Shown here piece by piece: positions 23,401 through 38,100 of a DNA stretch of 64,000 nt. A program made the position numbers and the translations under genes. Source of the stretch: Eonycteris spelaea (Eukaryota; Chordata; Mammalia; Chiroptera; Pteropodidae); the NCBI GenBank assembly GCA_003508835.1, contig PUFA01000162.1, positions 1,736,001-1,800,000 on the forward strand, written 5' to 3'. The notes below the pieces were generated by a model. It was not told where the DNA came from. It ran no database searches and was given only the letters and a program-made list of their open reading frames with translations. The first letter of the stretch is position 1. Every line of letters begins with the position of its first letter.

Positions 23401-26400
23401 TATATATGTTTATATATACATATATCCGCATGGGATTTCCATGGCATTGCAAAGTGAAAAGCAACAATAATGGCTGTCCTTGAGAACTTTTTGATTTTTA
23501 AAATTGTAAATAATGTTGTCTCCCCATTTAGAATTGGACTTTCAAGCCACTGACTAGGAAAAATTCCTGGGAAATCTCTGCATTTGTGTCAGACTTCACT
23601 GCAAAACAGGTATCCCTTGTTTTAAGAAAGCATGATAAAGAATATGTTAAACGTACAGACTTAGCAGAACTTTTCATGCATGGCTAAATCATGGCTAGCA
23701 CGTGGCACCTCTGTGTGATACGTGTGGCTCAGCTCTATTCAGACATTGTAAACACCTGCAAAGAAAAAGGCCAAGGAACAGGATTGTACAACCTCCAAGT
23801 CAAGGATTTTCTAGCCATCGTGACTTAGTATGGTGATCATTATAACTCAGTATGGTGATCATAGTATCTGAAACTCAACTTGTCTAAAACTAGGTTTATT
23901 GTCTTTTTCTTCCAACTTCTTCCTCCTATATGGGTAGTGGCATTTCCTAGACACCTAGAATTTCTTAGCTCCTTTTATACAAAAGTTGATTTCTGTCCAT
24001 TCTAATTTCAGATTCATTACCTCTTTCTGTTGCTACTTAGTGACGTATAGCGGGTGCTAAGATGGAGGCCCAACTCCTTAGCATAAAGCCCAGGGTTTTT
24101 CATAATCTAGCCCCAATCTGTCCTACCTCATCTCTAGCTACTCTAGTCCACGGTTTCCCTCCGAAGCTTGAAGCTCGTATCACATTCAATTCTATTCCTC
24201 GTGTATGTCTCCTTCACTGCTAGATTCTAAGTCCCTCAAGAGAAAAGACTGGATCTTATTCATCTTTATATCCCACTGCCCTGTATAGTCTGACACAGAG
24301 AAAATGCTCACTTAAAATTTATTCATTCATTCAACTTGTATTTACTGAGCAAGCTTCTATGTGCCAGGCACTGTCGTAGACCCTGGGTGTGCTGCAGTGA
24401 GCGGAGGCCCCTGATGCACTCATGGAACTTATATTCTGGCTAAGCTAGAGGGCAGTAAATAAATGAATATCTAATTCCAGGTAGTGATAGGGAAATGAAG
24501 AAAAATAAGGCATGTGAAGGGTTAGAAAGTGTTGGGGAAAAATAATATTGAATGTCAACTCTAATTGACAAAAAGAAAGAAAGTGTTGGAGATAATGGTG
24601 GGGGATGATATTTTAGATGGGGTGATTGGAGGAGGCCTCTAATGAGATGACAGTCGAGCAGACATCTGAATCAAGTGAGGGTGTGAATACCATGCCTGTG
24701 TTCGGGGCCAGAGCAGTCCTGATAGGAAATAGAGCAAGCGCAGAGTCTCTGAGGCTGGGGGAAAGTGGTGACACAGGACATCAGCAAGGTGCGGATGGTG
24801 AATCAGGTAGGACATTGTCAGCCATGGCTAAATAGTTTGGATTTTGTTCCAAGTATGGTGACAGCTCATCAGAGGAGAATGATAGGAACAGATTTATATT
24901 TTAAAAGATTCACTCTGACTGCAGTATAGAGAGAATGGGAGAGCAAGAGTGTAAGTAGGGGCTGGTCGGGACGCCACTGCCAAAGTCCAGGTGGGAAGTG
25001 ATTGCAACTCAGAGTCAGTTAACATTTGGCAATGAATAAATTTTGTGCTGGGTTGTGGGAAGGGATGAACTCTTTCTAGAAGCCATGGTTTTTATTGCAT
25101 TTAGACCAGCTGAGCTTATCTTTTATAGACACAGCGCTGCCTTCTGCTGTAGTATCTTTCTCACACAAGGTTTTTAGGTCTCTCTGTGAATCCCTGAATT
25201 TTGTATGGAATTTCATAGGGAGATAGAATTCACTAATTTGGGAGCTCACAATTTTACTTGAATGTATTTTATTTTAGAGCAAATTCAGGTTTATGTGTAT
25301 ATCCCAATATGTGTTTTCTACCATGGCTTCTTTTGGGTCAGATATTTGCCTGAAGGAAGCAGTACAAGTCATTGAGGGGCAGATTACATAAGGATGAATT
25401 ACTGTTGCAGGATACACTGGTTCTTGGTAGTGAAAAGATCTGAAGAAAAAAGAGGGAGCCATTGGATAGTTTGGGTGGAGGGTGGCGTTGGAAGAGCTTG
25501 GTGGTTGGGGCATTTGGGACATGGGGTAGAACATCTGGCATGAACAGCTGCGTGAGTTACAGAGGGCTGGTGGAACAGTCACTGAGTGGGTTCTTTGAAA
25601 ACCGACCCCATGCCAAAAGGGAAGGAACGGGAGGAGGGTAATGGTGTTGGCAGATCCCGTTTAAGACCCGCTGTGACATCTGTATTCAGAACTGTTTCCA
25701 GAGGCTTCGTTTGTCCCGCGGGAAGAAACAGACACGATTTTCCAGTGTGGCTTTCCTGGGATTACACGCCGAGAGCAGTCCTGGGGCATGTTTTTAGATG
25801 TTTGGCAGCAGTAGGTATCTTACATTCAAGGACCACTTAGGAAGAGAGTTTGCACTTTGGCCTTTGATAAATACTCTTGTCTTTGGGAGCCTTATTTGAT
25901 AGGTATCTGCCAAGAGAAGAGTTTGTCTGCAGCACTTAGCTCTCTTCTGTGAATGGAATCTAATTTCCAAGGGCATAATCCTGTGCTGATTGGCAACTGC
26001 TGCTCTCAGATGCTAATTTGATTATTTTGGTTTGTGTTTTATCCAACAGACTAGACTCTCCACTAACATTCATTTTACCCCATTGTAATCCATCCGTGTT
26101 TCTTTTCACATTAACTTGATTGACTCAAAGTACTTATCTCTCTCCTAACCCCAAGGCAGTTTATCAACCACAGTTATCAATATTTTTAAAACTGTTTTTA
26201 AATCTCTGATGGTTGTGATTACGTAAAATTCTTAAAAACCTGTTGGTATAGAGCATTTAATATGAAACAGGTCTCTCTAAGATTCTATTCAATAGAATTT
26301 ATTTTCCAGGTTCCAGAAAAGCCTTTACTTAAGGCCATTCCATTTTATTCTAAGTTGACCTTATACTGTGGACCACAAAGCTAGTCCCTATTGGAGCTTC

Positions 26401-29400
26401 AGGGCATCTTCACATTGAGTTGTGTATCAAGATTTATTAAAGACTGTATGCTAAGGATGCAACAGCAAGCAAAACGAAGCTGTTTAGAGGTTACCTTCTG
26501 AGGAATTTGTTTGTTCTCATTGTAACATCTCAGTTTTTGGAAGTGTGTGTTGGCCAAGCTCTATGCAAGCATAAAACTCATGAGGACAAAAATTCCCTCA
26601 TGTTATTAAAGCTTTGGGGTGGGGGGTAATCTATCCCATTATGTAATTGGTTGATAAGCAGTCGTACTCTTCTCCAGCAATAAAGCAAGATAAGAGCTCA
26701 GGGAACATCTCTTCCCCTCCATTCTTCTTCCTCTACATGTAGCTGCATCTATTACATGCTTTCTCAAAGTGTGTTTTATTCTATTTCTTATCATCCATTG
26801 TTGTCAAAAATCATTATCATCTTATTGAAGTGGCAGATTCCAAACCAGCTGATATTTGAGTAACAAAATTGTTTACATGCATTATATTTTTGATCCAGTC
26901 ACCCCTCAGAATAAGTAGTGTAATTCTCTCTCAGTGAAGATAACTGAGACTCAGAGAAGCTATTGATTTGCCCAAGGTCCCACATGGTGTACTTTGGGAA
27001 TTGAAGGCTGTTCAGTATAAATCCAGTCTAGGTCATGGTATAATAGAGACCTATCCTCTGGAAATGTATTTTCTTAGCAGATATAGTGGTCTAAAGTCTA
27101 TGTGCATGGACAGATAGAATAAAAACAGTCCAGATCAGTGTTTGATAATAAGGTTATTGTCATATACCATCCAGGACACGTGTACACTTGCCCCCAAAGG
27201 GACCTGCCAGCCTTGAGAGCGTCACGTCTTGCTGTTGCACCGTAGTTTATAGAGAAGGTACTTAGCTTTGCCCCAACTGACCCCTGTCTTACAGCCTAAG
27301 TGTGGCGTGTGATCTGGGAAATATCCTTTTGCCATCAACTTCAGTCATGATTTTCTACTGAAGACCACTGCCCAGTGCTCAACATTGTTCTTTTCCCTTA
27401 GTTTCTAGCAAGTTTTCTCTTCTCCTATTAATTCCTTACCCATTGTCCATGTGAGCTGTAGAGCCTGGGTTGAGAACCTGTTTTCTTTCTTTCCCCAGGG
27501 ACCTTCCCTGTCCCGTTCCAGTACAATTTGGATGTCCTAGGCTTCTGCAGGCCTCTGCTTCTCTTCCTTTTACCAGGGGCATTTTTTGGGGTGGGGAAGA
27601 ACAGTCACTCTAGGGGCTAGATGACACATTCAGTCCCAGGCTGTATCTGTTCTCATTCTCCTGTCAGGTAATTGGTGATCTTACCTGTTTTCACCTTTTC
27701 TAATTTTTACCAGTTTAGAGTTTAAGATGTGAATACTAGCCTAGCCTTAGGAATTGTAGGGAAACTAGATTCACCCGGTATTGCTCCTTAAATTCAGTAA
27801 TTCCAGAAATCTGGTTTTAAATTACCATAAGTATAATAAGGGGAAGAGAGCAAAATAATAATAATAATAATGTAGATGCAATAAATTAGTTTTCATGAGT
27901 TAAGTTTTTTTGTTTATAACACTTAAGAAAACTAGGAACTAGGTAATGCATCTTTTTTTGTAGGCAGATCAGAAGATAAAGGTAAACAAAAAGAAAAAGT
28001 TATTTACCACATTGCTAGAGTAAAATGATAATGGTAATATTTGGGTTCATATCCCTTTTTATATTTTTCTGATTGTGCTTATGTATTCATGATATACATG
28101 TGTATTTTTAAATAGTGTAATATTTGCCTTATATTTTATACCATGTCAAAGGATTAACTCTTGCCCTCTTCTCTCAAAAAACCATCATGGATGTCTGTCT
28201 AATTGTTTTTGATCTGATTTACAAGTCACCATATCTGTTCCCCACCGGGCTATCAGTATGGTGACTGCAGCAGTTAAGCATTCAGTTATAAATCTTACTA
28301 GTTTAAAATGGTTCTATCCCTCCAGCCACCTACGAATTGAATGAATTTGGTCGAGTTGCTTATGTGGTAGCATTGTTTCTTATCCTGCAAAGTGGGAATG
28401 TTAAAATTCGCACTGTTGTGCGAATCGAGTGGGATGACATATATACAGAGCACTTGACTGAGCCTTTGGCATCCTCCTGGTTCCCAAACATGCCTTCCTT
28501 CCATCCCCATCTTAGCAAACGGCATCTCTGTCCCTCCTGGCTCTCAGGCCAAACATCTTGGTTTTGTTCTGGTATTTGCTTCTACCCCATACCTGATCTA
28601 TCTGTTAACCCCACCACTTCTTATCGACTCTGTTGCTGCCCTAGGCCTAGCCACCATCATCTTTTACCCGGGTTGCTGCAGGAGCCTCCTGCTGCTCTCT
28701 GTTTCTGTTCTTACTCCTTTTAAGTCACTTGTCAACTTGGCAGACAGAATGTATCACTGTAAACGTAAGCTGGTATGTGACACTCTTCTCCCACCTCATA
28801 TAACTTTAAGACCGAAGTCCTCATGGTGACCAAGGGGCCCCGTCAGACCCCATGCTATTTCCTCCCAGACCTCATGCCCTCATGCACTTCAGTTCCTGTC
28901 CCACTTGCTGATCAGCACACACCCATAAAGGCCAGCCTCTAACTCAGAATCTTCTCCCACAGCTATCCTCACAGTCAACCCCTCATACACAAGGGCACTT
29001 TCCCAAATTGTAACCTCTCTTCCCCCAGTGACACTCTTGCTTAGTTTCACACTTTAGCACTTATCTAACATGCTCTATATTTTACTTAGTTATCTTGTTT
29101 ATTGTCTGCCTCCTCCACTAGAATACAAGCACCACGAGGCAGGCTTTTTGTCAATTCTGTTCGCTGCTATATTCCTAGTGCCCAGAATATGCCTACAACA
29201 TATATTTTTATTACATAAAAAAATAAAATAGCAGCAATTAACTTTGTCGAGTGTTGCACTATGCTAGTTTCTGTGCCTAGATTTCAATAAATATTAGCCA
29301 CTGCTGGTGATGTATAGGCTTGTCATGTTTCTAGAGACTCCTGTTAAAAATGAGAGTGTGTTACTTTTAAGGGTAATCCGTTAACCCAAGAGCAAATATT

Positions 29401-32400
29401 GACCATTCAGTTCCACTAGCTGTAACTGAGCAAGCCCGTCAGAGTGTACTTCAAGGTGGTTGAGTTTTGATGAAGGGAGGGAATGAGGAGAGATCTGGGT
29501 AAACATGCACATATTTGCATTTAATATTTTATTGTTTATGTATATACATGTACATATATACATGCATTTTTTATTAATAGCCTAAAATACCAACAAGAAA
29601 TATATAACTCCTTTTGTACACATGTATGTAACAGTTTGCATATGATACTTGATTTTAATTCTTCATAACGTTCTCAAGTAGATCATACTGATGTTGTCTT
29701 TCAGATCTTATAGAGTAACATTTTTCCTTCACATTACAATCTATATTTAACCCAGGAAATACCATTTTTGTAAAAGGTAAGCTGAGTGGAGACAATTGTG
29801 ATGTGTTCTGTACAAATTCTCTACCAAGATCATTTCCTAAATTAATCAATGGTTACACTATATTGCAGATCTTTTACATGGGGATTGGGGAAAAAGCAAA
29901 ACAACTGAGCCACTGCCTTTTTTAAAACTTGACAATTTCATTAGAGAAAAGAAATGAAAGTGGAGAGACCTGGGTGGTTTCATGTGGCTCCCTCACTGAT
30001 GGACTCTGGTCCCATGCTCGTACTTAAATTCTTTATATCTTAATTTTCCTCCTATAAAATGGGATAATAATACATGCAAAACAGGAGCATGATTAAAATA
30101 ATTAACACCAAAGATGTAAAATCTCTTTGAGTTGGATTTTAAAAGGTGAACAGGCACTTTTTGTGTGTGCGTGGACAGACACATTTCGGAGCTGGGTGCA
30201 TGGTTATGTCTCATTCTTCCAATTCACATGCGTGGGTATGCAGGAAATAGTAAATGTTATAGGTCTCCTAGGAGATCATATATTTTTACTTCTCTGTTTG
30301 TTCTACAACATTTATTCTTTCCCTTTCATTTGTTTTACAAACCTTTCCTTGGAATTTTCTTTCCTAAAGTACTGAACAAAGGCTGGGTTTTCATGACTGA
30401 CTGTCTGAAGCAGTTGAGACTCCTGTAATGGGCAGAAAGTACACACAGGGCAATAAAGAGACAGGGGAGGGATGGGAGGGATCACAGCCCAAATCTCCAG
30501 GGGTGTACAGCCCTAATTGAATGAATGCAGCGATCTTAGCAGGTGTAAATTAAAATATAACTGCAGAAAGGATACAGACTAAAGGGTAGGTGAACATCAA
30601 GGCAGGTTAATTCTGACAGATAGATGGAAGAGTTTAAAGCAGGGGTCCCCAACACTCAGGCCACAGAGCGGTACCAGTCTATGGCCTGTTAGGAACCGGG
30701 CACAGCAGGAAGTGAGCGGTGGGCAAGCAAGGGAAACTTCATTTGTATTTGCAGCTGCTCCCCAGCGCTAACATCACCATCTCAAATCATCAGGCATTAG
30801 ATTCTCATAGGAGCAGGATCCCTGGTGCCAAAAATGTTGGGGGTTACTGTTTAAAGGGCAAATTTATGGAAAGAAGCAAGTAAAAACTACCAGGGAGTAA
30901 GAAGCGAAGTTCTACAATCCACAGGACTATATGGTATTGTCAGTATCAGGTACCATTGTAAATCTCACTGTGACTAAAAGATAACTAAGGCACAACTTTG
31001 CTTAAGAGTTGCTTCTAATATAAAGGATAAGACCCTTGATTGGTAATGGTGATGCCCATCTTATTAATAAAAATACCATAAATTAGAAACAAAGTTGTGA
31101 AGTGATTTGGAGGATTAAGTGGCTCCTACCCAGTTGGAGACATCTGGAAGATTATGTAGAGGTTGTACTGGAGGTGGATGGATAGGATTCTAGCAGATAA
31201 TGATGATGGGAGAGACCGGGAAAGAAATCTGCTGGCAAAAGTAAGAAATGAGGGTTTCAGGGAACGATGAGTGGCTCCTTTTGCCCAGGGTAGTGAGATT
31301 CACTTCTGCAAGATAAGACAGATAAGGTAGCTTGGGGTCAAGCTGAGACGAGCCATGAGGGGAGTTTGAACTTCAGTAGGCAGTGGTGAGCAGCTGTCAC
31401 AATCCAGGGAATCCAAGGGCTAGTAGAGAGAATTAAAGGAAGAAACTTTTCGGAATTGGTGTCAACAGAATTTGGGATGCAGAGCAGAGGGCTATGAAGA
31501 AATAAAAACGAGCTATGTTTTAGAGCACCAGGGAACTGCTTTACCATGGGTGGTCTCTCAGAGAGCAGAATGACAGGCAGTGAGTGCTCTGAGAGTCCAA
31601 GAAGAGGGAATGGCTGGTACAAAGATCCTACCAGAGGCAAGAGGGACTTTGCACAGGGTGTTCAAAGAACACCAGAGGCATGACGCTGAAGCTGGATTCT
31701 AGACAACGTTGAGGAGAGCAGTAGGCGGAGAGGTTGGGGAGCGGCGACCAGATCATCTAGGGCCAAATCATCTTGGTGAAGGATTTAGATTTTATTCGAG
31801 ATACATTTGGCAACTATTGGAGAGTTTTAAAAGACGTACTCTGATTCATTTTTTCAGAAAAGGTAATCTGGCTGCTCTTTGGACTGGATTTTAGGGAGGC
31901 TTGGGTGGAATTAGGGACAACAGGTCATTGTGGAAGTTCAGGCAAGATAGAATGTTGAGAGTGGACATTTCAGAATGGCTGATTGAACCTGGGGGCAGTG
32001 GGTGGCGAACAGATCTCATGGGGTGCAGAGAGTGCAGACAATAATGAAAAAGGATGCGTTTAGTGTTGGACGGCTAGAAGGATTTTTTCAGTACTGTAAT
32101 AACTAATGGAGTTATTAAATTATTATCAGAATGCTTATTTTGTAGAGTTCTGGGTCAGTATAAAGTACAACACAAAATACTAATTTAGTGATAAATCTGA
32201 GTTCAATGGATTTTGAAATGTAACTTAATGTGATAGGATGTTGGCTCATTTATAGGTACATAGCACTGCAGTCTCATAAAATTGGTAATTTTTATACAAT
32301 TTGAAGCAATTTGCTGAATTTTTTGTCTTGTGTAATGTATTTCCGTTTTAAACTCTCTGAACCACATTTTTCCATTTGTAAAATAAGGATCATAGCCCTA

Positions 32401-35069
32401 CATTACAGGCTCTCCTAAGAACTAAATGGCACAGAGCTTGGCATGCTGATGAGGAAGCTAATTTACAAGGAAATTAATTGAGATGGTACGGGTCACCCAG
32501 TAGATCTTTGTTAAGGTAGAGCTAACGTCTATATAAAGATAAGCTCAATGACTCCTTGTCCATGTCGCCCACACTGGAAATGCTAATCAGAGACCCAAAT
32601 CACGTACCAGCCTCCATGCTGGCTCAAGAGATGTGGGCCTCCCTGCTTCTGTGTTACAGTTGGGTGTTCTCTCCCACTTGTATATTGCCTCTTAGCTTGG
32701 GATTGTTGCTTAGTCCCACTGCTGCTTCAGGCCCTGTTTATATCTGAAAGCCAGCAGCTGCCCTAAAGAGCTTGCAGGCCAGTTCTGAGCACTGAATGCA
32801 TTACGTATATGTTTTGGCTATAGATCAGTTGCAAGAGATAAAAGAACTTTCCAGTACTTTAATATTACTTCCTAGTATGTTCATTTCTTTCATCATTTTT
32901 TCTTTAGAATTCTAGACGGTTGGAGCAAATGCCAAAAATAATGTAGTGCTACTATTTTAAGTCCAGCTTTGATAGTATTTAATGAAGTTCTGAATACTTT
33001 TTCTTTTTTAAGTAGAGATATTTGAAAAATAAAGATGTAAAGAAAACAGTAAATAAAAATAAAGTCACCCGGACTGCACATATCATGCTATTCTAGCAAG
33101 TCTTAATAATTATCTATAAAACATTAACACTTTCATTACTATTTCTTTTAAATCAAGTTTAACAAGTATGTTTTCCTTTTCTCTCAGAAAAAGTAGTAAT
33201 GAGCCTATTAATTCAACTACCTGAGAGAAGAATGGATAACTGGGACCAATGTAAGGGTCTGTGAGGTGTTACAGTCATTGCAAAGTGTGAGCAGACGGGC
33301 AACAGGCTTCTTCTAACGTGAAAGGAGAGATGTATTTCATATGAGAAGAATACCATTGTGCTTTTGAGAATTGTAACTTGCATCTTGTTCTTGGCATTCA
33401 TTTAATCTCTAGTAATATCTCATTAACATTTATTCTATGGCTTTTTTTGTGGGATTGATATATTTTTAACCACTTTAAATCTTTTTTTAAACACATTTCG
33501 AACTTGTAAGTAAGAATTCTAATGTGTGAAATTCTTTGATTAAGGAAATAAAAACCTTCATTACATACAACTCTGAAACACTATTATATCCTGCCCTTTA
33601 AAGTTTATGATAGGAGATTCTTGTTTAACATTATATATTGAAGATATTCTAAGCTCAATTTCAAAAAGAGTAAGTAAATGCCAAAGATCAGAAGATCCTT
33701 AAAAGCAACTGCTTCCAACTTATCACCTTGCTAACATTGATTAATTCACATGGATAAAGTCATTTGACTTTTTCACTTCAAGTCAAATACTAAATGTGAC
33801 TGAATTTTCAGTGTTCGTTACTTCAAAAATATTTTTTTTTGTAAAAAGATTTGTCTTTTCTCATCTTTTATCATTTTTTCTCACACCTCATTCTCAGATA
33901 ATTCTGAAATCCTTTCACAGCTACTCATATATAACTCAAAATCGAGATACAGAATTATGCGTGCATGTGTCTTTTGTGTACCATGAAACAATCAGGCAAA
34001 GTGTTTTTAAGTTAGTATTCTTGTTTTTGAGGTAGTATTCTTGACCAAATTGAGTGAGGGTAGTCATTTTCTTTGTTTTTCTTCCTCGAAAGAGATGAAC
34101 AGATCTAGATTTAGCAAGTTTCTGTCTAAGATGTTTCTTATATATATATCCAGGGAAACTGCAGGTCATTTCTGTTTGAGCAGGATAGCTAGAGAGGACA
34201 TTTCTTTTTAAGATGACCATTACATCTTAATATAAAATTCACTTCGTGTTTCAAGATTTTTGTTATAAGACATTTATGGGCTAGTATTCTCTAGCATCGT
34301 CCCTCTTTATAGTGTTCCATTTTTATCATGCTTTTGTCATACTTGAAATTAGAGGCATACACCTTTACAAGACAGCTTTATGCCAATAAATTCTCACCCT
34401 TGGAGGTGGCATACAGAGCTTTACTAAGAAAAAATAAGACAGCCTCTATGGAAAGCAATTCTGACCCAGTTTCTGAAATCTGGATGAGAAGACAAAACAC
34501 CCAGACTCTACCCATACAATCTTAACTTACATGAACTGTGTACTTAAAGTTAAATGCTAATATAGTTGGTTGGGTTATTTTATAAATTTATTTTTAATCA
34601 CACAAGTGACATATCACTTCATTCCTCTCATTAAAGCAAGCAACATAAATGATACAAACCTTCTCCAATTACCTCACCAATAAGAATATCTACCCTGTGT
34701 AAAAGTAGAGCCACATTGTACAATTATCGAGTGATCAGATATTCTGTATTCTCAAAGGAAAGCCTGTCCTTTGTCTCTAATATTTTTTGTTTGTTATTAA
34801 CTCAGGTTGCCCCAGGCCAAGGAAACATTTGAGTTAGAGGAGATCTGCAGGACTATGATTCTGACCTGTGGTAGGTAGAGCAGGGTAGAAGCAAAGAGGA
34901 AAAGAACACTTTGTCCAAGTGTACACTGAAGTTTGTACAACTCAATCTAATTAAATTAAACCTATGTGGAATGTGTTAGTAGAAGTTATTAAACTCAATA
35001 TACATGTTCACAGGTATATATCTGATCATTTCATTAGAACCACTAATCAGTTGGAATGGAAAAAATTGC

Positions 35070-35115
<46 letters not shown>

Positions 35116-38100
35116 TTTCTTTTCTTCCTTCCTTCCTTCCTTCCTTCCTTCCTTCCTTCCTTCCTTCCTTTTCTTTTTTTCTTTCTTTTTCTATTTTTTT
35201 TGTTGTTGTTGTTGTTGTTGTTTTTTTTTTTTTTTGGTGAGGCAACCCTTGGTTGATCTCACATATTGCAAGGACCTTGTCAGCCTACAATCCCTTATTT
35301 TTTATTTTTTACACCTACAACTCTTGGTCTTCCTAGGTGGTCCCCCATCCAAGTATTAACCAGGCCCAACTCTGCTTCCGAGATCAGACTGGATCAGTCT
35401 TGTTCAGGGTACCATGGCCATAGAAAGATTGCTATTTCTAATTCGTTATTCACTGTAAATTATATATTCAATGGCTACCGCTGCGTGTGTATGGCAGGGA
35501 TTTTTCATACATTATTTCTTTTATACCTGGTTTACAAATTAGGAAACTGAGACTCACATATATCAATAGTGTATCCCAAGGCCACATAGTAAACAGAGAG
35601 GGAAGTGGGGGTTGCATGCTGTCATTCAGACAGGCACTTTTCTTGGCATCATGCTTCTTCAGAGATCAGCTAAGAGAATCAGTTTCTAGGATGTACCAAT
35701 AAAATTGTTAATGCTGTTGGCTCATTCAATGTCAGGAAAGTTATGAATTCTCATTTTAATGTCATTCTAATTTTTTAAACATCTTCTCTTTTATGATAAA
35801 AAAAAATTCTCTAAACATTTAACCACAGGTACTGAGTGGGCTCTGACCAATTCAGATGGGCCCCACTTGTATATCAGTTGACTGTCAACTCAGGTGTAAG
35901 GCCTTAGAAAACCTAATAAATAGCAGTATAGAGTGTTTTAAACTTTGGCTAGTTAATATATTTTTTTAAAACCCCAGCACATCATTCTCAAAATTCTCCA
36001 CCTTAGTCTGCTATTAGCTATAGTTATAATGTGCCGATTCAAAGCTCTCAAGTAGTTTTTTGGGTTTGTTTGTTTTATTGGGTCGTTGAAAACGTAAAGT
36101 AAATGAACCTGCAGAATTTCATGACTGAGTGTCTGCCCTGTTTTTCCCTTTTTCCAGGTCTATTATTAGCAGAAGATTTTTCTGCATAGTTGGCACGCTG
36201 TACCTGTATCGATGTATTACAATGTATGTAACTACACTCCCAGTACCTGGTATGCATTTCAACTGCTCTCCGAAGGTAAACCATTCCTCACTGTAATTTC
36301 CCTTTTTGTTTGTTTCTCGTCTTGCCCAGGGGTCCTTTGACTAAGGCCAAAGGTAAAAATTTCTTTAGCATACAGTCAAGTCCCTCCACCCTCATCTGGG
36401 AATGTTACTAAGCAGTATGACTAGGTGGCTCCACCCTTCTCAGAATTTCCAGACCCTGTCAGTGCTTCTCAGCTGAGGAAGTATGTGGTCCCGTCAGTGT
36501 GCTGGAAGCACTTACACTTTGTGAGTGGGTGTAGCTCTTTGGATTCCTGCCAAACTTTTAAAATATCATTCACTCCCTTGACACAGATTCAGAAGCTTTT
36601 ATATGGCTTTTCCCTCTCTGACATGGAAAGTTCTGTTTCAAATGACATTTTTTCCTTCTTTCTATTAATCCCTACGGTGGTAAATCTGTACCAGCAGAAC
36701 AAGAGAAACCCTTCCTGTCTCCTTGCATTTTCCACCCACCCAGACAAGATCACTACTCTCTAGGGGTACATTTTGTCCTATTTATCATTCTTCTCTAGTG
36801 ACATAGAAGCCTTTCTGTAAAATACACTTCATTCCTCTCTTATTATCACTACCTTTACCTTGGAATAATTTCAATTTGGGAGATCACTGGGACTTTAGGA
36901 AATAATTAACAGAAGGTTTAGTTTTAAAAATGTTTACCTACAGTAGAGCTCTTTAGTGCAATAGGGAGTGGAAGAGTATAGTTCCCTTGATTTGGCTGGG
37001 AAAAGATAAGGAATACTATGATGTGTTTGGAATCCTTTCTTGCATTGCCTTTGTGCTGGTGAAACACCCATGCCCTTTCAATTTTATCCCTTCGTACTTT
37101 TGTACCTCCAGAAGGGATATTCTCTCTGTTAGAACCTTGGAAGAGCGCTGAAAATTTGACTTTGGGTTTTTAAAGTTTGGATTCCTTTAGGCTCTTTTCT
37201 TACTGTGGTCCCCTTTTCTTCCTAGACTTGCATATGTGCTCAGAGGGGTAGCCAGTTCCTTACTTCTCTCTTTTCATTTTCGCTGCAATTTCCTTAACTC
37301 TGGAGGAGCTGTCATCAACAGTGCACTTCCCGACGTCCCACTGTCTGCAGCAGCAGTCCTGCCTCTCTGCGCCTCCCGCCCTGCTCTTTCTTCCACCCTT
37401 CCAAAGAAGCCAGCCTCACATCTTCTTTATCCTTTGTAAAATCTCTCATGTACTTGCCCGCAGCTCCTGGGTTATAGGAAATACCTTGTTATCGTCGAGG
37501 ATCCAGTGATGTACTTTCGGGAGGCTGGCTTGTTAAGCAATATGTTTGCAGTATAGGATATTCACCTAAGTTTAGTTTAACGCCTTTAAAAAGTCCGTCT
37601 GTCTGTGCTTGGGAAATTTCTCCACCAAGGAACAGGCCATGCCAGTTTAGGCAGATGTGCAATCTGGCTGAGCACACGTTGAACCTGGATCCAATATCGA
37701 GGACTCGTGCTGTGTGGCCTTTCTTCCTACACCAGCTCTAGCTTTGTTTCTTCTCAGGACCAGCTCCACCCTATTTCAAGCAAACTCAGTTTGGTTAGTA
37801 TCGGCACTTGCAGAATCAGCTTGAGTCATCAGCATATCTAACCAAGATCCTGTGACTAAAAACAGCTTGTGGTTTTCTTGATAAAGGCAGGGGTAATAGT
37901 GGGCTGTGCCCAAAAACCAAACCCAAACATGCCACACATTTGTTGTGTTGCCACAAACCCCAACTAGAGCCCTCATTCCGTGACAGTCTTCAGGAAATCT
38001 GAATCTTTAAAAGTATACAGGGGAGGGTCAACTGTTAGTACAGCTTAACAAAAATTATCAGTTAAAACTCATTAAATCTAATTACTCCTTTTGTACAACA

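Larger units (their letters stand above)
20489..36157 (+). other. SGMS1: SGMS1 intron between coding exons 1 and 2 (15.7 kb)
   Basis: Donor GTAAGT at 20489 and acceptor TTTTTCCAG ending at 36157; phase 2. Repeats recognised inside are listed separately (MIR, L2, hAT, 5S SINE). The stretches 20490-22280, 22425-24050, 25025-28480, 29235-30630, 30860-31330, 32455-35055 and 35655-36120 show no gene and no repeat I can name. They are AT-rich, with short T and A runs and an (AAT)n run at 27854-27871. Open frames there are short and lack coding character. Confidence 0.9.

Noticed and set aside
23057..23470. 137-residue open frame in the first large intron
   Set aside because: AT-rich, low-complexity Tyr/Ile/Phe end, no domain and no splice support.
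28337..28723. 128-residue open frame
   Set aside because: Mostly inside a sense L2 LINE; the upstream part has no recognised domain.
34964..35359. Long Phe/Leu/Ser- or Lys/Glu-rich reading frames on both strands
   Set aside because: They translate the (CTTT)n/(CCTT)n repeat and SINE tail; not genes.
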